Shown: positions 20,556 through 31,816 of the stretch, piece by piece | Layout of the letters: the number at the start of each line of letters is the position of its first letter | Position numbering within the stretch: position 1 is the stretch's first letter | Source: Entoloma clypeatum | Lineage: Eukaryota; Basidiomycota; Agaricomycetes; Agaricales; Entolomataceae | DNA length: 64,000 bases | Reading direction: 5' to 3' | NCBI GenBank assembly: GCA_963565915.1 | Contig: OY751496.1 | Location: 1,550,001-1,614,000, forward strand | Translations under genes and position numbers: made by a program | The notes under the pieces: model-generated | Database searches by the model: none | The model's input: only the letters and a program-made list of their open reading frames with translations | What the model was told of the DNA's origin: nothing

Positions 20556-22288
20556 CCCAGGTCTTTGGCTATCTGGTAGAGTGGGTGAGTAAACCCGAGA
20601 CTCTCCAACATTTTTGTGACAATCCAGGTGCAAAGGACCTTTTTGGTCCTGTCTACCAACACATGGCAATGAAGTTTAACGACATTGGCCTTTACACCCC
20701 GGCGGAAGCTGTGGCTGCTTTGCCTCCCCCTCCCTCTCCTCTGACACGTCGGCCCCCCCGACCCCCTCCTCCTCAACCTCCTCCCCCCACTGCCCCTGCG
20801 GCGGTGCCAGTTAATCTGGCTGCTGGTGCTGCTACAGGTGGTGGTGCCATGGACCTGGACGTGGAACCCCCTGGACCGAACCGTGCCCCTGCTGGCCCCC
20901 CTCGCCCCTCCCCCTCCAGTCGCAAGAGGCCGCCTCGTGCTGCTCAGGCACCTAGTGGCCCTCTGCCTCCTCCTCCCCCTGTGAACCCCCAACCTGGGCG
21001 GAACACACCTCCTGTTGCTAGGTGTCACCCTTACAACACGTCCAATGGCCCCTCACGCTGCTCCATCGTTGTTGTCGTGGATGCGAAGGATACTATGGTA
21101 GACCTTCTCCCACTGGCCACATGCATCTCTCGCCATGTTGACTCATTCCAGAGCTCAATCATGGTTGAATCCTTCCGCCTGGCTTACGGTGGGCTCTGCC
21201 TCACCACAACCAGCGTCCCTTCCCCCTCCGATCTCTCCAGGTTGGAAACCTTTGTACACTCCGTCGTTCCCGAAGGATCCACAGTCTGATGCGAGGTGCC
21301 TTCATCCCGCTCATTCTGTAAACTTGTAGGTGTCCCGTTTTACCACGGTGACAGACCTATCACCTCCAAGGATGCTGAAAGTGCCCTCCACTCTTCTGTC
21401 TTCAAAGACAGCATCCGCCTTGCGGCTCCACCCTGGATCGTTCGTGATTCCAGGCGCGCTGACACATGCACTATCTATTTCGACATCTGGGACTCCCAAA
21501 CTGGCTCCCGGATGAAGACATTCGTCAACCGTTCCCTAAACTTGGGGACGACGGTCTGCTTTTTCTGAAAGGCCTCCGTGAAGATTGGTATGCCTCTCTG
21601 CACCCGCTGCTGTTCATGGGAACATAACACAAACTTCTGCAACTCCACACACATATTCTGCCCCATTTGTAGGGGTCCTCACCGCAAAGAAAACCATCGC
21701 TCTCTTGCCACCTGCTGCAAGGGACGCCCTGATGCGAACCCTCCTGTTCCTCCCACCGCCGAGGGGACTCCTTGTCCTCACAACGCTCATTGCAAGAACT
21801 GCAGCAAACCTCATGCTGCCAACTCTCCACGCTGTCAGTTTTGGCAGCACCGTTTTGACCGGGGCTGGATCATGGCCCGATATTTGAGGGGCGAGCCATC
21901 TGGGCTCGACCTCCATGTATGTCCCTTGACTGGGGAAACCGGTACTCGTCGGAAAGCCCCTGCCTCTGGTCGCGGCCGTGATGATGGGAGGTGTGAACTG
22001 GTCATGGGGACGCTTAAAGTCATACTCCCCTCAAGGAGTATCCAGCTACATGTATGTTGTCTCTCTCTACATATCGTGTTACTTTTGGTGTATGCTCTCC
22101 TCTGTATTCCTTTGATTGCATCTTATTGCTGTACCGTCTTTTCTATTTTTTGGACATTTCTGTGCTAGCCCACATGCACGTTAAAATTCTTTACTGCCGA
22201 CTTGTAGTAGTAGGTGACCGGACTGCCCTCAGGGTACCGGTATATAAATTGTTGACACCAAAAAAAAAAAAAAAACTGGAGTGGGGAG
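20543..22288 (+). mobile_element. LINE-C, 5'-truncated, ORF1-only, with 13-bp TSD
   Basis: Non-LTR retrotransposon of 20556-22275 inserted in Cop-3 integrase. CTGGAGTGGGGAG flanks it on both sides (20543-20555 and 22276-22288), and it ends in a tail of about 15 A. Its 3' end (TATATAAATTGTTGACA) is shared with LINE-2. Between the ORF1 end and the tail there is no ORF2, so this is an internally deleted or ORF1-only copy that must have been moved by proteins supplied by another element. Confidence 0.9.
20556..22168 (+). pseudogene. LINE-C ORF1 (gag-like, CCHC)
   Basis: RNA-binding ORF1 protein. A Pro-rich middle (PPRPPPPQPPPPTAPAAVP) is followed by a folded part (SIVVVVDAKDTMVDLLPLAT), then three cysteine knuckles: MPLCTRCCSWEHNTNFC, CPICRGPHRKENH and CKNCSKPHAANSPRC. 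The arrangement matches the ORF1 of LINE-2 (CNRCWRFGHPSNTW, CPICGEPHTIKFHC, CINCKGSHRADDHVC). TGA codons at 21287-21289 and 21566-21568 interrupt one otherwise continuous frame, and the family suggests Arg (CGA). Both arms of the inverted duplication share these stops, so they came first. Confidence 0.8.
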
Positions 22289-24459
22289 TACCTGTATGGG
22301 TTAAGGACCTGCATGCTGGTAAGCTGGATCCATGAGTGAAGGAGGGCCGTTTTTTGGGATATGATGATGAATCCAAGGGATATCGTGTCTACTGGCCAGG
22401 GAAGAACAAGGTCTCAGTTGAACACAACATTTACGTTGACCAGATGGCAATGCTTGAGCCTGGGGATGTCAAATTCGAGGGGGAGTGGGAATCGGTCGAA
22501 AAACCAATTATTTCGAATCCTGTCACCCCCAGCAAGTCTTCAGAACAACCCACAATGTCAGAAACACCGAACACACCTGATACCAGCACTGCAACTCCGC
22601 CAAACGACTCCTCAAAGTCCTCAGCACCAGATCCCTATCATGCAATGAAAACACGCCGCAATTCACTAGCTGGTCTTCCCCAGTACAACAAAGAAAGATA
22701 CGGCTGTGGAAAACATTGAACCGCTGCTGGAGATACCCATATCGTTGAGGACGAAGGTCTTGAACCAGGGGGAGTCAACTGGGAGCTGAATGCGTCCAGA
22801 ATGAACTGGTTCTGTGAGGCTGTGCACACAGCCGTGGCAGCTGTGTCAGATGATCAACCACGCATTGATGACGTAATCAACAGAATGGAATCTGAACAAT
22901 GGAAGGCCGGGATGGAGGAAGAACTCACTCAGATTGAGAAACTCGCCACCTGGGACGTTGTTGAAGCACCTTCGGATGCCAACATTGTCCCTTCCCACTG
23001 GGTTCTCCACCGCAAATGCAACGCCCCAAGGCAATATTGTCCGTTATCACGCACACATTGTCACAAAAGGATTCATGCAAATTTTCAGGAAGGACTTCAC
23101 CGAAACATTCGCGCCCACCATTCGCCCAGCTACCTTCCGCATCTTACTTGTGTTAGCTGCTTCTAAAGGCCGCGGCATCATCATTGAGCAAGCCAATGTC
23201 AAAAACACATACCTCAACTCTCTGCTCAAAGAAAACAAAGTCATTTATCTGGCTTTACCACCTTACTACAAACCTTTTTGTACCATTCCCAATGATCTCG
23301 CCAAATCTGGCAATCACATTGTTCTCCGCCTATGCCGACCACTCTATGGAACAAAACAAGGTGCTCACCACTGGTACCAAGAGCTCAAACGAATTCTCAT
23401 GAGCCTCGGGTTCCACGTCTCTCAGGCCGATGAGGCCACCTTCTACCGCATTGAGGGCGACAATTTCGTCATTATAGCTGCTGCGACTGACAATTTCACC
23501 ATTATCGCCAACTCTTCTGAGTCTTCTGCACATATCAAGAGGGAAATGGGCGACTTTTTCGAACTTGTTGATTTAGGCTCCATCAGCTGGCTCCTTGGTG
23601 TTAACGTCACCCGCAATGTTGAGAACCGTGCCATAGCTCTCGGCCAAGAAACCTATGTCGACCAAATCCTCACCTGTTTCGGTCTTGACAAGGCAAAACC
23701 GATGGCTACCCCTATGGAACATGGAGCCAACTTCACGCCAGACTCCCCAGCTGTCTCATCGACACTTCTCATGCTGTCTGAAAAGACTATCTATTGGGAG
23801 ATGATTGGGTCTCTTATGTACCTCTCAACGATGACATGCCCAGACATCACGTATGCTGTCTCAACATTGTCTCAGCACCTCGACTCACCCCATACCACTC
23901 ACCTCGAGGCCATCAAGCATGTCTTTCGCTACCTCATTGGTACAAAACATCTCTGCCTCATCCTTGGCAGTCACTGCCTTGCAATACCTCTGGTGTTTTA
24001 GGGTTTTTGGATGCTGATTGGGTGTCTCACCTCCATCGCCACTCTATCTCGGGCTTGGCATTTTTTGTTGGGATTGGAGTCATTTCCTGGAGTGCCAAGA
24101 AGCAGCCCATCATCACTCTGTCCAGCACCGAGTCAGAGTATGTGGCCCTCACACATGCGACCAAGGACATCATCTGGATACACAAGCTTCTCACCGAACT
24201 TTCCTTCCTTTATAATCATTGCCTTCCTACCACTCTTCATTGCAACAACCAAGGCACTATTGAACTTTCCAAGAACTCCCATTTCCATGCCAGGACAAAG
24301 CATATTGACAATCATTTCCACTTTGTTCACCAGGCTGTCAACCAAGATTACATTCGTGTCAAATATGTTCCCACCGACGAGATGGTTGCCGACATTCTCA
24401 CCAAGTCGCTTGCATGTGTCAAGTTCACATTGTTCCGTGAATTCCTCAATGTTGTTTGA
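22276..24459 (+). pseudogene. Cop-3 pol 3' half (IN end, RT, RNase H)
   Basis: Integrase tail (GRFLGYDDESKGYRVYWPG, HNIYVDQM), a Ser/Thr/Pro linker, then RT from about 22870 (MESEQWKAGMEEELTQIEKL, HIVTKGFMQ, RPLYGTKQGAHHWYQELKR) and RNase H (FLDADWVSHLHRHSISG, KKQPIITLSSTESEYVALTH, KHIDNHFHFV). The first RT aspartate block reads QANVKNTYLN (family QADVKNAYLN) and the second reads ATDNFTII (family DD), so the polymerase site is destroyed twice. Frame changes lie near 23020 and 24000. A polypurine tract (CAAGGGGGAG) follows. Confidence 0.9.
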
Positions 24460-24481
24460 CTATGTTCAGATCAAGGGGGAG

Positions 24482-24798
24482 TGTTAAGACTTTCGATACT
24501 CACAGGTCTACCGATTTTTATCACATTCACTTATTTGTGGCGCATCACTCACATTACCTAATCCTTCATAGTCTACAATACTTTTTTTTGTAGCCAACAC
24601 CTCAGTCTGTGTTCACCATGTCCTGAGGTGTAAGTCTGATATATTATCCCACTGTCATTCCTTTACTTATGTACCTTAGTCTCTCGTTTATCCTATAGGT
24701 ATATTCAATATACTCAGTCCGTGTTCACCATGTCCTGAGGTTCTCTTGTTTATCCTATAGACCCCTGGCCTCCCTATTTCCGGTCCACTGCCTTCAAA
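24482..24798 (+). repeat. Cop-3 3' LTR with TSD TGGGC
   Basis: 317 bases, TGTTAAGACTTTCGATAC … CACTGCCTTCAAA. Its mate is at 63321-63637 on the minus strand, equal in length and nearly identical. The flank at 24799-24803 is TGGGC, and the complement of TGGGC lies outside the mate at 63638-63642. The end reads CAAA rather than the usual CA; the boundary was set by the primer-binding site of the mate. Confidence 0.8.
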
Positions 24799-24803
24799 TG
24801 GGC

Positions 24804-25271
24804 TTGTAGAGGTCACCATGCTCCCTCTGCAATGACACAGTCACCTGAGATGTGGTTGGCTTCTCCTTCCGTTTGGTGAGCACAAAACCCACATGCATCC
24901 ATGATGCTAACCCATCAATGTTCACAGATTTTCTTCAGGTTCTTCATATAGTCATTGACAACATCACTTGTGTCATTCTCCTTGGAAAAATTACCTGAAT
25001 GGACCAGGTTCCCAGTGGCATACATGGCCAGTACCTGCTCAACCTGGAAGGAGCTGTAAATTGGAATATGAGCACAATGGTTTTGAGTATGTACCACAGC
25101 CATTGACAATGCAATTGCACCTCTTCGAACTCCATAGTCGCCAATTGAGTTTTGCACAAGTTTTAGAAGAGAAGATGCAGTTTCAACAATGAACATGGCC
25201 TTGCAGAATCTGAGTGGTTGCTGGAGTTCATCATGGTGAACTTGGGTAGTTGTCATAACCATGCAATTCAT
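24804..25271 (-). pseudogene. Possible DUF6532-like gene fragment
   Basis: 118-residue minus-strand frame (25271 to 24915) with DYGVRRGAIALSMAVVHTQ, YATGNLVHSGNFSKEND and VVNDYMKNLKKICEH, then TGA and further plausible codons (WVSIMDACGF). The RRGAIALSMAVV … Y.TG … FS block reminds me of the DUF6532 proteins common in agaricomycete genomes, which have no established function and often lie among transposons. Similarity is judged from memory. No start or full length is visible. Confidence 0.3.
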
Positions 25272-26499
25272 ACATCCGACACATCCAACAACTCTGATTT
25301 ATTCCTTAAGTTGGTATTGTTGCCACTTTTGCAAACTCTGTCCTCCAACTTTGGTCACTCCGACCTCTGGTCACCTCCGATGTCTGCACTATGCCTATCT
25401 TGCAGTTACATGGTGTATACTTGCAATCTTGGCTGCAGACAGTTCACTACTTGCATCTGCAAGCATTGCAAACAACCTCAGGTCTCTTCAATAAATTGGC
25501 ATTATAATCTTTTCGACACATTGATTTTCTGGACATCCAACTTCTCCACCTTGAATGTCTGACCTACTCTGCTCATTCCAATAATTTGCTCTGCACACCT
25601 CCGATGTTTTTCACCACTTCTGTTATTTTTCTATGACTCTTGTCTCTTGAGATAGACAATGGGACACCTATCCTAAGGGGAAAATAGCCACCAAGTGAAA
25701 ACACCAATCACTTTCTTCATCACTTCCAACATTTTATACCATATCTGATCACCTCCACAGTCTCTCCCAATATTGTTTTTGGATGCAGTTTCTTTTGTGC
25801 CCTCTACAAGATTCAATCCTGGTCAAGAGATGACACCATTACCACTGTTCTACAACACTGATTCAGTGCTCGGACCTCTGACAAATCTGCTCTGCTCCAG
25901 TCATAGACTGGCCAAAGTTCAGTTCACAAACTTTGTAAACTCAGTTCGAACCTGAACTGAACCTGAAGTTTGAGGTCCAAGTTCACAGCCAAACTGAACC
26001 TGAACTTTTTATGGAGGTTCAGGTCCTGAGGATGGATGGACCTGAACCTGAAGTTTGAACTTGCTGAACTTCAGCCCAGCAGAGACCAGTGATTACGCAA
26101 GTTGTGATGCGTCCAGACCCATGACTTTGTTGATTTGCATAATCACTCAATCTGTTACAAAGATTAATACAGGATGGAGGGGTCATATTTTGTACATATA
26201 TGGTACTGTCACATGATATCATGGATCCTCTTTTTCATTCACTCTCATGTACCCTCAGTAGCACCATATATATTGGTCAAGCTCTGTGTGGTGCTAGGTG
26301 GACTGGAGAGGAGTTGTAACAGGTAAAACTGTTACATTTGTATGAGCTACAGTTTTCGGACAACCAAGCATACATCAAGACTTATTTTTGTTGCAAGAAG
26401 CCGATTCTCGTGCACCCCTTCAAGATAACTCTTTAGGATTCAAGTATTTATTACTTTTGAATCTACACTATGACCTCAAGATCTACAAGATCATGAGAG
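25272..26499. other. Unassigned DNA with a palindromic-word repeat
   Basis: No convincing gene. At about 25875-26085 degenerate copies of GAACCTGAACTT and AAGTTCAGGTTC alternate in both orientations, the same construction as the ends of the 6135-7310 element but with a different word. TGTCACATGATATCATGG at about 26206 starts an AT-rich stretch of unknown kind. Confidence 0.45.
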
Positions 26500-27135
26500 A
26501 TGGCAAAAACTCAAAGTCTTGCCACAGAAAGTCAGAGAAGTCATGAAATGGCACATGAAAACATGCCACACCACCTTTCAAACCCTGTTTTTGGACAGTC
26601 TACAGACTGTTTGAGAGTGTTGATGCATGTATCACACAACCATGAGCCAAGAACACATGTTTTTGGGCTTCAGAATCATTCACAGGTGAAGTTGGGTGGT
26701 CAACCCAACTTCAGTACGATGCAACTGTGGGTACCAAAATCTTATGCCAAGGTAATTTGGCCACTGGTAGATTGGCCAGTGTTGGAAATATTCCCAAGGG
26801 TAGACTTTGGGAAAGTTTCAGTTGTTGAAGAAGAGATGTGGGGGAAGTGTAATCTCCACATTGATGTTTTACAAGCTGTGAGCCACACAGCTCACAGAGG
26901 CACAAGAAAAAGCTTCCTCAATGCAGGTAGAGATCCATCTACCAGCTGTTATATTAATATGTTTGTAACAATAATGGAGCATATTTTAGAGTTGACTGCG
27001 AGGGGAGTTTTGACCTCTTCAGATCTAAATCTTTATGATGAGTATCATTGTGAACATGGGAGGAAGGAGGCTTCCCCCCCAAAGAAAATAGTGCTTACAG
27101 GCAGGAAGTCTCACCTGCTTGTAGATAAAAAATAA
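26500..27135 (+). CDS. Hypothetical ORF, 211 codons
   Basis: Open frame from MAKTQSLATESQ to HLLVDKK. I do not recognise it. The sequence is His- and Ser-rich at the N-terminus with a more ordinary middle (MQLWVPKSYAKVIWPLVDWP, YINMFVTIMEHILELTARGV) and a basic C-terminus. No signal peptide, membrane span or zinc motif is visible. The surroundings contain no other gene, so it may be a remnant of a host gene or of a transposon. Weak support. Confidence 0.25.
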   Translation: MAKTQSLATESQRSHEMAHENMPHHLSNPVFGQSTDCLRVLMHVSHNHEPRTHVFGLQNHSQVKLGGQPNFSTMQLWVPKSYAKVIWPLVDWPVLEIFPRVDFGKVSVVEEEMWGKCNLHIDVLQAVSHTAHRGTRKSFLNAGRDPSTSCYINMFVTIMEHILELTARGVLTSSDLNLYDEYHCEHGRKEASPPKKIVLTGRKSHLLVDKK

Positions 27136-27520
27136 AGCCTACATCAGAAGGTCTTTCTGATAGGTGAAAATGTGGGATTCAAATGCCCACATATAAAGCA
27201 AGCCCTTTATGAGGAAACACAGAAAATGACTGTTGAAGTCTTCTCATTACATGGAAAATCTGGGTCTGAAGAAGACAATGGATTCGAGAAAGCATTCACA
27301 AAATCCCTTCGTGTTCTTATTGGCATGCAGCCCTCTTCTTGAGGGAATTGGAAAAATTGTGGAGATAAAACCACGATACAAAATAAAAAATCAGAGGAGG
27401 GAGAGTCACCTCTGCTCCATTCTCTTCCAACTGACAGGGATGGTTGTGCCTATTTTAGAAGTGGCCTATTTGGGAAGTGAAAAAGTGGGTATTTAGAGTG
27501 AGTGAGCAAGAAATTACAAT

Positions 27521-27600
27521 GGTTCTGTGGCTTAGTTGGTTAAGTCGTTAGAATAATAGTATATACTATAGAGGCTGAGAGTTCAAGTCTTGCTGATGGC
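27521..27600 (+). other. tRNA-like (RNA polymerase III promoter-like) segment
   Basis: GGTTCTG at 27521 is followed by an A-box-like TGGCTTAGTTGG (27528-27539) and a B-box-like AGTTCAAGTCT (27580-27590). Spacing and boxes resemble a tRNA gene, but the T stem pairs poorly and no clean cloverleaf forms, so it is a tRNA-derived relic rather than a tRNA gene. A more decayed copy is at about 6978-7068. Confidence 0.4.
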
Positions 27601-27811
27601 ACAAATTTTGTTTGCTGCTGGCCCCTTGGAGCGTTCTGTGAAAAAGACCGGTCTTTGGCTGGTCTTTCAAATCTTAAAATTTGGAGAGAACCGAGGACTG
27701 GTTGTGATTGAAAACCTTAAAGCTTGAGACTGCGGTCCAGTCTCAAACCAGTTCGTTCGGGTCCAGTTTCGGTCTGGTTTTAGGTTCTTGAGACTGGACT
27801 TAGAAACACTA
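27521..27811 (+). mobile_element. Right half of a hAT-like element (family of 6135-7310)
   Basis: Shares with 7018-7310 the block TACTATAGAGG … GCACAAATTTTG, then GGTCTTTGGCYGGTCTTTCAAAT, the reiterated GGTCCAGTTTCGGTCTGG words, and the end CTTAGAAACACTA at 27811. The left half is not found upstream, so it is truncated. Confidence 0.6.
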
Positions 27812-28441
27812 CCTGCTCCGGCTTGTTTGAAATGACAGAAAAGAGTGTTGTGGTTCCTATTCCATGACAACAAGAACATTGTGGTATACAACCCACAACA
27901 AAGCCAAAGGTGAAGAAAACCACAATGAAAGCGAACTGCTCATCATGGTGGAGGTCAGGTTGGATACTGACCTTGCAAGGGCGATGGCCTGCACCCCTGT
28001 GCCGACAATCCTCATTCGGCAGTAGCTGGAGGTGAGAACAACAAGCATTGTCATTCCAAAATGATGTGCACAACAGGGTACATCAGAGTGAGAATGAGAA
28101 GATTCCTTGTGCCCTTTCTCTCAGCAAAGGTGGTGGTAACAACCTCCACAACAAGATGGAGGGATGCTGGCATAAACACCATCATCATCATAGTGGAAAG
28201 GGGAGGAGGCAGTCAAAAGATGCTCCTCCAATCAAAAAGGATGTTCATTGTGATGACAAGCATGTGGTTCAGAAACCACGAAAAGAAGTCATTGAAAAAT
28301 GACTGTGAAAGCTGCAGGGACATGAAATGTGTCCTGCATGCTCCAAAATGCTGGAGACCTTTGCCCAAAGATGAGGTATGGAGAATGGAGATGATGGATA
28401 AATGATTGTCATCCATCTTGTAAATTGAAATACCAGACGAC
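27812..28441. other. Unassigned DNA
   Basis: 630 bases with only short frames in all phases. Minus-strand frames (for example LTSSYCRMRIVGTGVQAIAL) look faintly membrane-protein-like but are broken and not assignable. Confidence 0.4.
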
Positions 28442-28866
28442 TAGTGTTTTGAAGTCAAGTTACGTTAAGTTAATTGGTCCAAAATGCTTTAACTTGACTT
28501 TAACTGGTTAAAAAGTTTCCAGAAAAGTCTTAACTTTAACCTTAACTGCAATTAACCAGTTAAAAAAACAACAAGTTGAAAAAGTTTTAACCTTAACTTA
28601 ACTTAACTTAACCACAATTAACCAGTTAATTGTTTTAACTTTATATGTTTTCACTCATTTTGTGGTTTTTTTCATATCTCTAGAGTGATGATATTAAAGG
28701 TTTTAAACAATATTTCAATTATGATTATATTACAAATGACCTGATTTGAATACTTTTGTAACATTTTACAACAATTCAGACCTTATTTCTTTAACCTGAA
28801 ATTAACTGGTTAAAAGTTTTTCAAACTTGGCTTAATTTAACTTTAACTGCAGTTAATTGCAGTTAA
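28442..28866. repeat. TTAACTGGTTAA-word repeat, hAT-like left end
   Basis: Starts TAGTGTTTTGAAGTCAAG, matching the terminal consensus of the 6135-7310 element, and then consists largely of TTAACTGGTTAA, CTTAACTT and their inverses. It has no coding content. The right end is missing: it stops at 28866 against Gyp-5. Confidence 0.6.
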
Positions 28867-29972
28867 AGTTCTTCTTCCTCTTCCTCTGCTTCATCTTCTG
28901 ATGGCTCATCCGACGATTGTTCTTCGTCCTCACTTACGTCTTCCACCCAAGGGCCTCGCGGAGCCTCCTCCGCTAATCCCGCATCTGGCGTCGGACCCAT
29001 CTGACAAGTGCGGATATGTGCCTGCTTGAATTTGTGGATTTTCCGCTCCTGAGTGGCCTTCTGTTGGCAAGTCCAATATCAAACTGGACATCAACTCATT
29101 TTCACCTTCCCAGAGGTTCAATCTACCTCAGGATTGTGTTCCTTGAGCCATGTGAATCCAAGTACAATATCCTGCTTTCCCAGTCCAGTTACTGCGAGCT
29201 GGGTCCACTCCATGTGATCCTGGTATTGGAGTATAACATCCAGGACCTCTGATATCACTCTGGCATCGTTCAGAGTACTGTCAACATTATAGACAGGAAT
29301 TGCACGTTGTAGCCTTTGGGTACTGAGTCGATGTTTCTCTACCAGCGAGTGGTCAATGAAGGAGCCGGTTGCTCTGCTATTGAGGAGAGCCTTTTGGAAA
29401 AGGGTATCCTTAGTATCCATTGTCTTCAGAACAACATCTAGTTCAATAGCGTTGTCAGAGCCGTTGGAGGCCAGAATGTATTTTTTCGGAACTTGTCGTT
29501 CCTATTTTTGGAGTCGGGGTCGGACAACTTTCGGAGTTGGAGTAGGTGTGACTGAGGGTTCATTCTGTGCTGAGTCATAGGGAGAAGAAGTAAATTCTGA
29601 TTCATCTATAGACAAGGAAGCATAATGATTGCTAGTGGACAACGAGGGCACACCGTTCACTCATTGTCGGGGGGAAAATCCTCTTGTTTGTCTTCTGCTT
29701 GCTCCGACACTCTGGCAATGTTGGAGGTAGATGCCACTGCATCTTTAGCGGCCAGTTGGTCCATCACGTACTCCTTCTGTTTGTCTGACATTATGAATCA
29801 GACGTCAAATGGGAGTGGGCACTTGCGACTGAAATGACCAGTCTTACCACATCTGAAGCATATGTTGGTGTTCTTACCCCTAACATGAGAGGCATCAATG
29901 TCCATCACATTGGGGTTGCGGATGGTCAGCTGGAGCAATGACTGTCAGAGGTGCGCGTGGAATATAGGGGAT
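28867..29972 (-). pseudogene. Gyp-5 gag end and protease
   Basis: Reading down from 29972: MDIDASHVRGKNTNICFRCG KTGHFSRKCP, a CCHC knuckle, then KQKEYVMDQLAAKDAV, a linker, and protease ALLNSRATGSFIDHSLVEKH RL … VYNVDSTLN … VLGFTWLKEHNPEVD. The protease active site reads NSR where the family has DSG (DSGATGSFID), so the catalytic Asp and the Gly are lost. A stop and an acidic tail (DEEQSSDEPSDEAEEEEEE) follow before truncation at 28867. Confidence 0.85.
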
Positions 29973-29977
29973 GAAAG

Positions 29978-30279
29978 TGTTGAAACTTTTCCATCACATA
30001 GATTAGATTACATCATGTGACCATTTACATATCTTCGATTACATACTTATTTGATTGGTACAAACAGTAGTACAGTATATAAAACCAGGAAACTGTCAAT
30101 ACCAACAAGTTGTCTCTTGACTCTTAACCAGCTCTATTGCTCTTATCAGCCTCAACCGCTCTCACCAGCCTCACCCTCCCAAACCATGTAAGTGGCTAGA
30201 ACGGTTAAGTAGAGTACTTCCACACTGTAGCTGTGTTGCTCAATATGCCTGTGGCTAGCGCCCAGGTGGAACTTCAACA
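29978..30279 (+). repeat. Cop-2 5' LTR
   Basis: TGTTGAAAC … GTGGAACTTCAACA, 302 bases, with TATATAAAACC near 30077. It differs from the 3' LTR at ten positions by my reading, all transitions, several of them at CpG. Confidence 0.95.
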
Positions 30280-30291
30280 GGTTATGGGCCC
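30280..30291 (+). other. Cop-2 primer-binding site (iMet half-tRNA)
   Basis: GGTTATGGGCCC directly after the 5' LTR. It is complementary to the anticodon arm of eukaryotic initiator tRNA (GGGCCCATAACC), the priming mode known for Drosophila copia. Cop-3 has the same 12 bases. Confidence 0.75.
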
Positions 30292-30646
30292 TGGATAGCA
30301 GAGGGACTTGGGAACACTGGCAATAGCAAGTACCTGCCCACTCTACCCTGGTTGACAGGAGAACCGATTGCAAGATCTAGGTTCTGAGTCATACTTCTTC
30401 ACATATGAACCTGGGAATGTTATTATGACAAGTACCTGTCATGAAGCGTTCCTAGAGGGGATTGGCTTAGTACACATCATGTGGAAACGTCGATCGTGCC
30501 TCATACACTTCTGACATAAAACAGGGTTTTTTCCATGACCACTATTCCTGAAGGGAATATGTCATGAGAAATCATTTATTTGTTTTCTCTAAATCAAATT
30601 CATATAAACACATCACTGATTGGAAAAACTCTTTAGATTCATTAAA

Positions 30647-31816
30647 ATGTCTACCTCCCGCTCTGCCCTTGACTCCATCACTGTCTTCAACAGAATCGAC
30701 TACCAAAGCTGGGCCGAAAAAATGAAATCCTATCTCCTCCATCAAGAAGTCTGGCGCATCGTATCTGGCGATATTGAGCACCCTGACATCGCCGACTTTA
30801 TGGTCACGGTCTCCACCCCTGCCTCCGCCACTTCTACATCTGCAACCCAACCTCCAGTGATCACCACCACTGTCGACCAACCTAGCTTCCACAAAGAAAG
30901 AAAGGTCTGGATCAGGGATGATGACATGGCTCTGGGTTCCATCTGCCTCAAAGTCTCCGAGACAATCAGGAGGCACATCAAGGACGCCAAGTCCTCAAAA
31001 GATGCCTGGAAATCATTGAAGGACACATATTCAAAGGTCTCTCCCGCCACCATATTTGGTGATTTCAAAGCTGCAGCCTCTTTCAAACTCTCTGGTCGGG
31101 ACCCTGTGCCGGAAATCGAGTGCCTTGGGTCGCTCTTCGCTCGCCTTAGCGACTCAAAATTCATTGTGCCTGATCTGATGCAGGCTATGATCTTGGCAAG
31201 TGCCATTCCTGATGCTTGGTCGTCTCTCTCCACCACCCTCTTTCAGGTCTACGATGCTGATGACTTCACATGGCAGGCCGTCAACGACAGCATCGTTTCA
31301 GAGTACAGGCGCAAGTATGCAATAGGGTCTACTCGGGCGTCCAACGAGCAGGCCCAGAAAATCTCCGGGACTAAGCGAAAGGGGCAAGACCCCAAATGGG
31401 AAAAGCAGACAGCGCCGAGTACCTTGCGGAACAATGCTGACGAGCAGCCTAACTCGACCGACCCAAGTACCGCTTCTGAAAAGAAGAAGGGAAAGGGACG
31501 CTGGCGCAACCAGAAAAAGCGCACCAACAATGCGGACAATGAGTCCGACCACGCTGAGGAAATGATTGAGTTTATTGCACCAGGCATCGAACAACTCCCT
31601 CGTCAATCTGCTCCTTGTCCTCTCCCTCCTCATCATGCACCTGCCTTTACCACTGTAACAGGCCGCGGGAGAACTTCGAGTACCGCGCAGCCTGAATCGG
31701 AAAGAATGCAGTCACTCCTGCAACACATGAACCCGCCTCCCTCTCAGTACACCAGGCTTCCTTCCGGAAAGCCATCAGCGTGGAAAAAGAACGAGAAGGT
31801 GAGAAAACTTGCTTGA
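30647..31816 (+). pseudogene. Cop-2 gag
   Basis: Starts MSTSRSALDSITVFNRIDYQ SWAEKMKSYLL and carries the UBN2-type copia gag fold (VWRIVSGDIEHPD … HIKDAKSSKDAWKSLKDTYS … LMQAMILASAIPDAWSSLSTTL). The C-terminal half is basic (KKKGKGRWRNQKKR), and I see no CCHC knuckle. It ends at TGA 31814-31816. Pol continues in the same frame, so this TGA is probably a mutated Arg or Trp codon rather than the natural end. Confidence 0.85.

Larger units (their letters stand above)
20290..22275 (+). repeat. Left arm of a 2-kb inverted duplication
   Basis: Copia integrase (20290-20555) plus LINE-C, nearly identical to the complement of 51966-53943. In the first 1.28 kb I see a single difference (GCCGAATGC here, GCCAAATGC there). 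Four more lie in the 3' third (near 21575, 21613, 21618 and 21912), and the poly(A) lengths differ. Confidence 0.85.

Noticed and set aside
24482..24798. Cop-3 LTR ending at CA (24796) with duplication AATGG
   Set aside because: The mate LTR and the primer-binding site put the end two bases further, and only that boundary gives flanks that match (TGGGC) on both halves. The CA-ending alternative leaves no match.
27521..27600. A functional tRNA gene
   Set aside because: A and B boxes are present, but the acceptor and T stems do not pair and the segment is embedded in a repeat. Kept only as a tRNA-like relic.
28061..28416. Overlapping 60-115 codon frames resembling membrane-protein pieces
   Set aside because: Frames on both strands overlap, none has a consistent motif, and stops break the hydrophobic stretches. 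Not reported as a gene.
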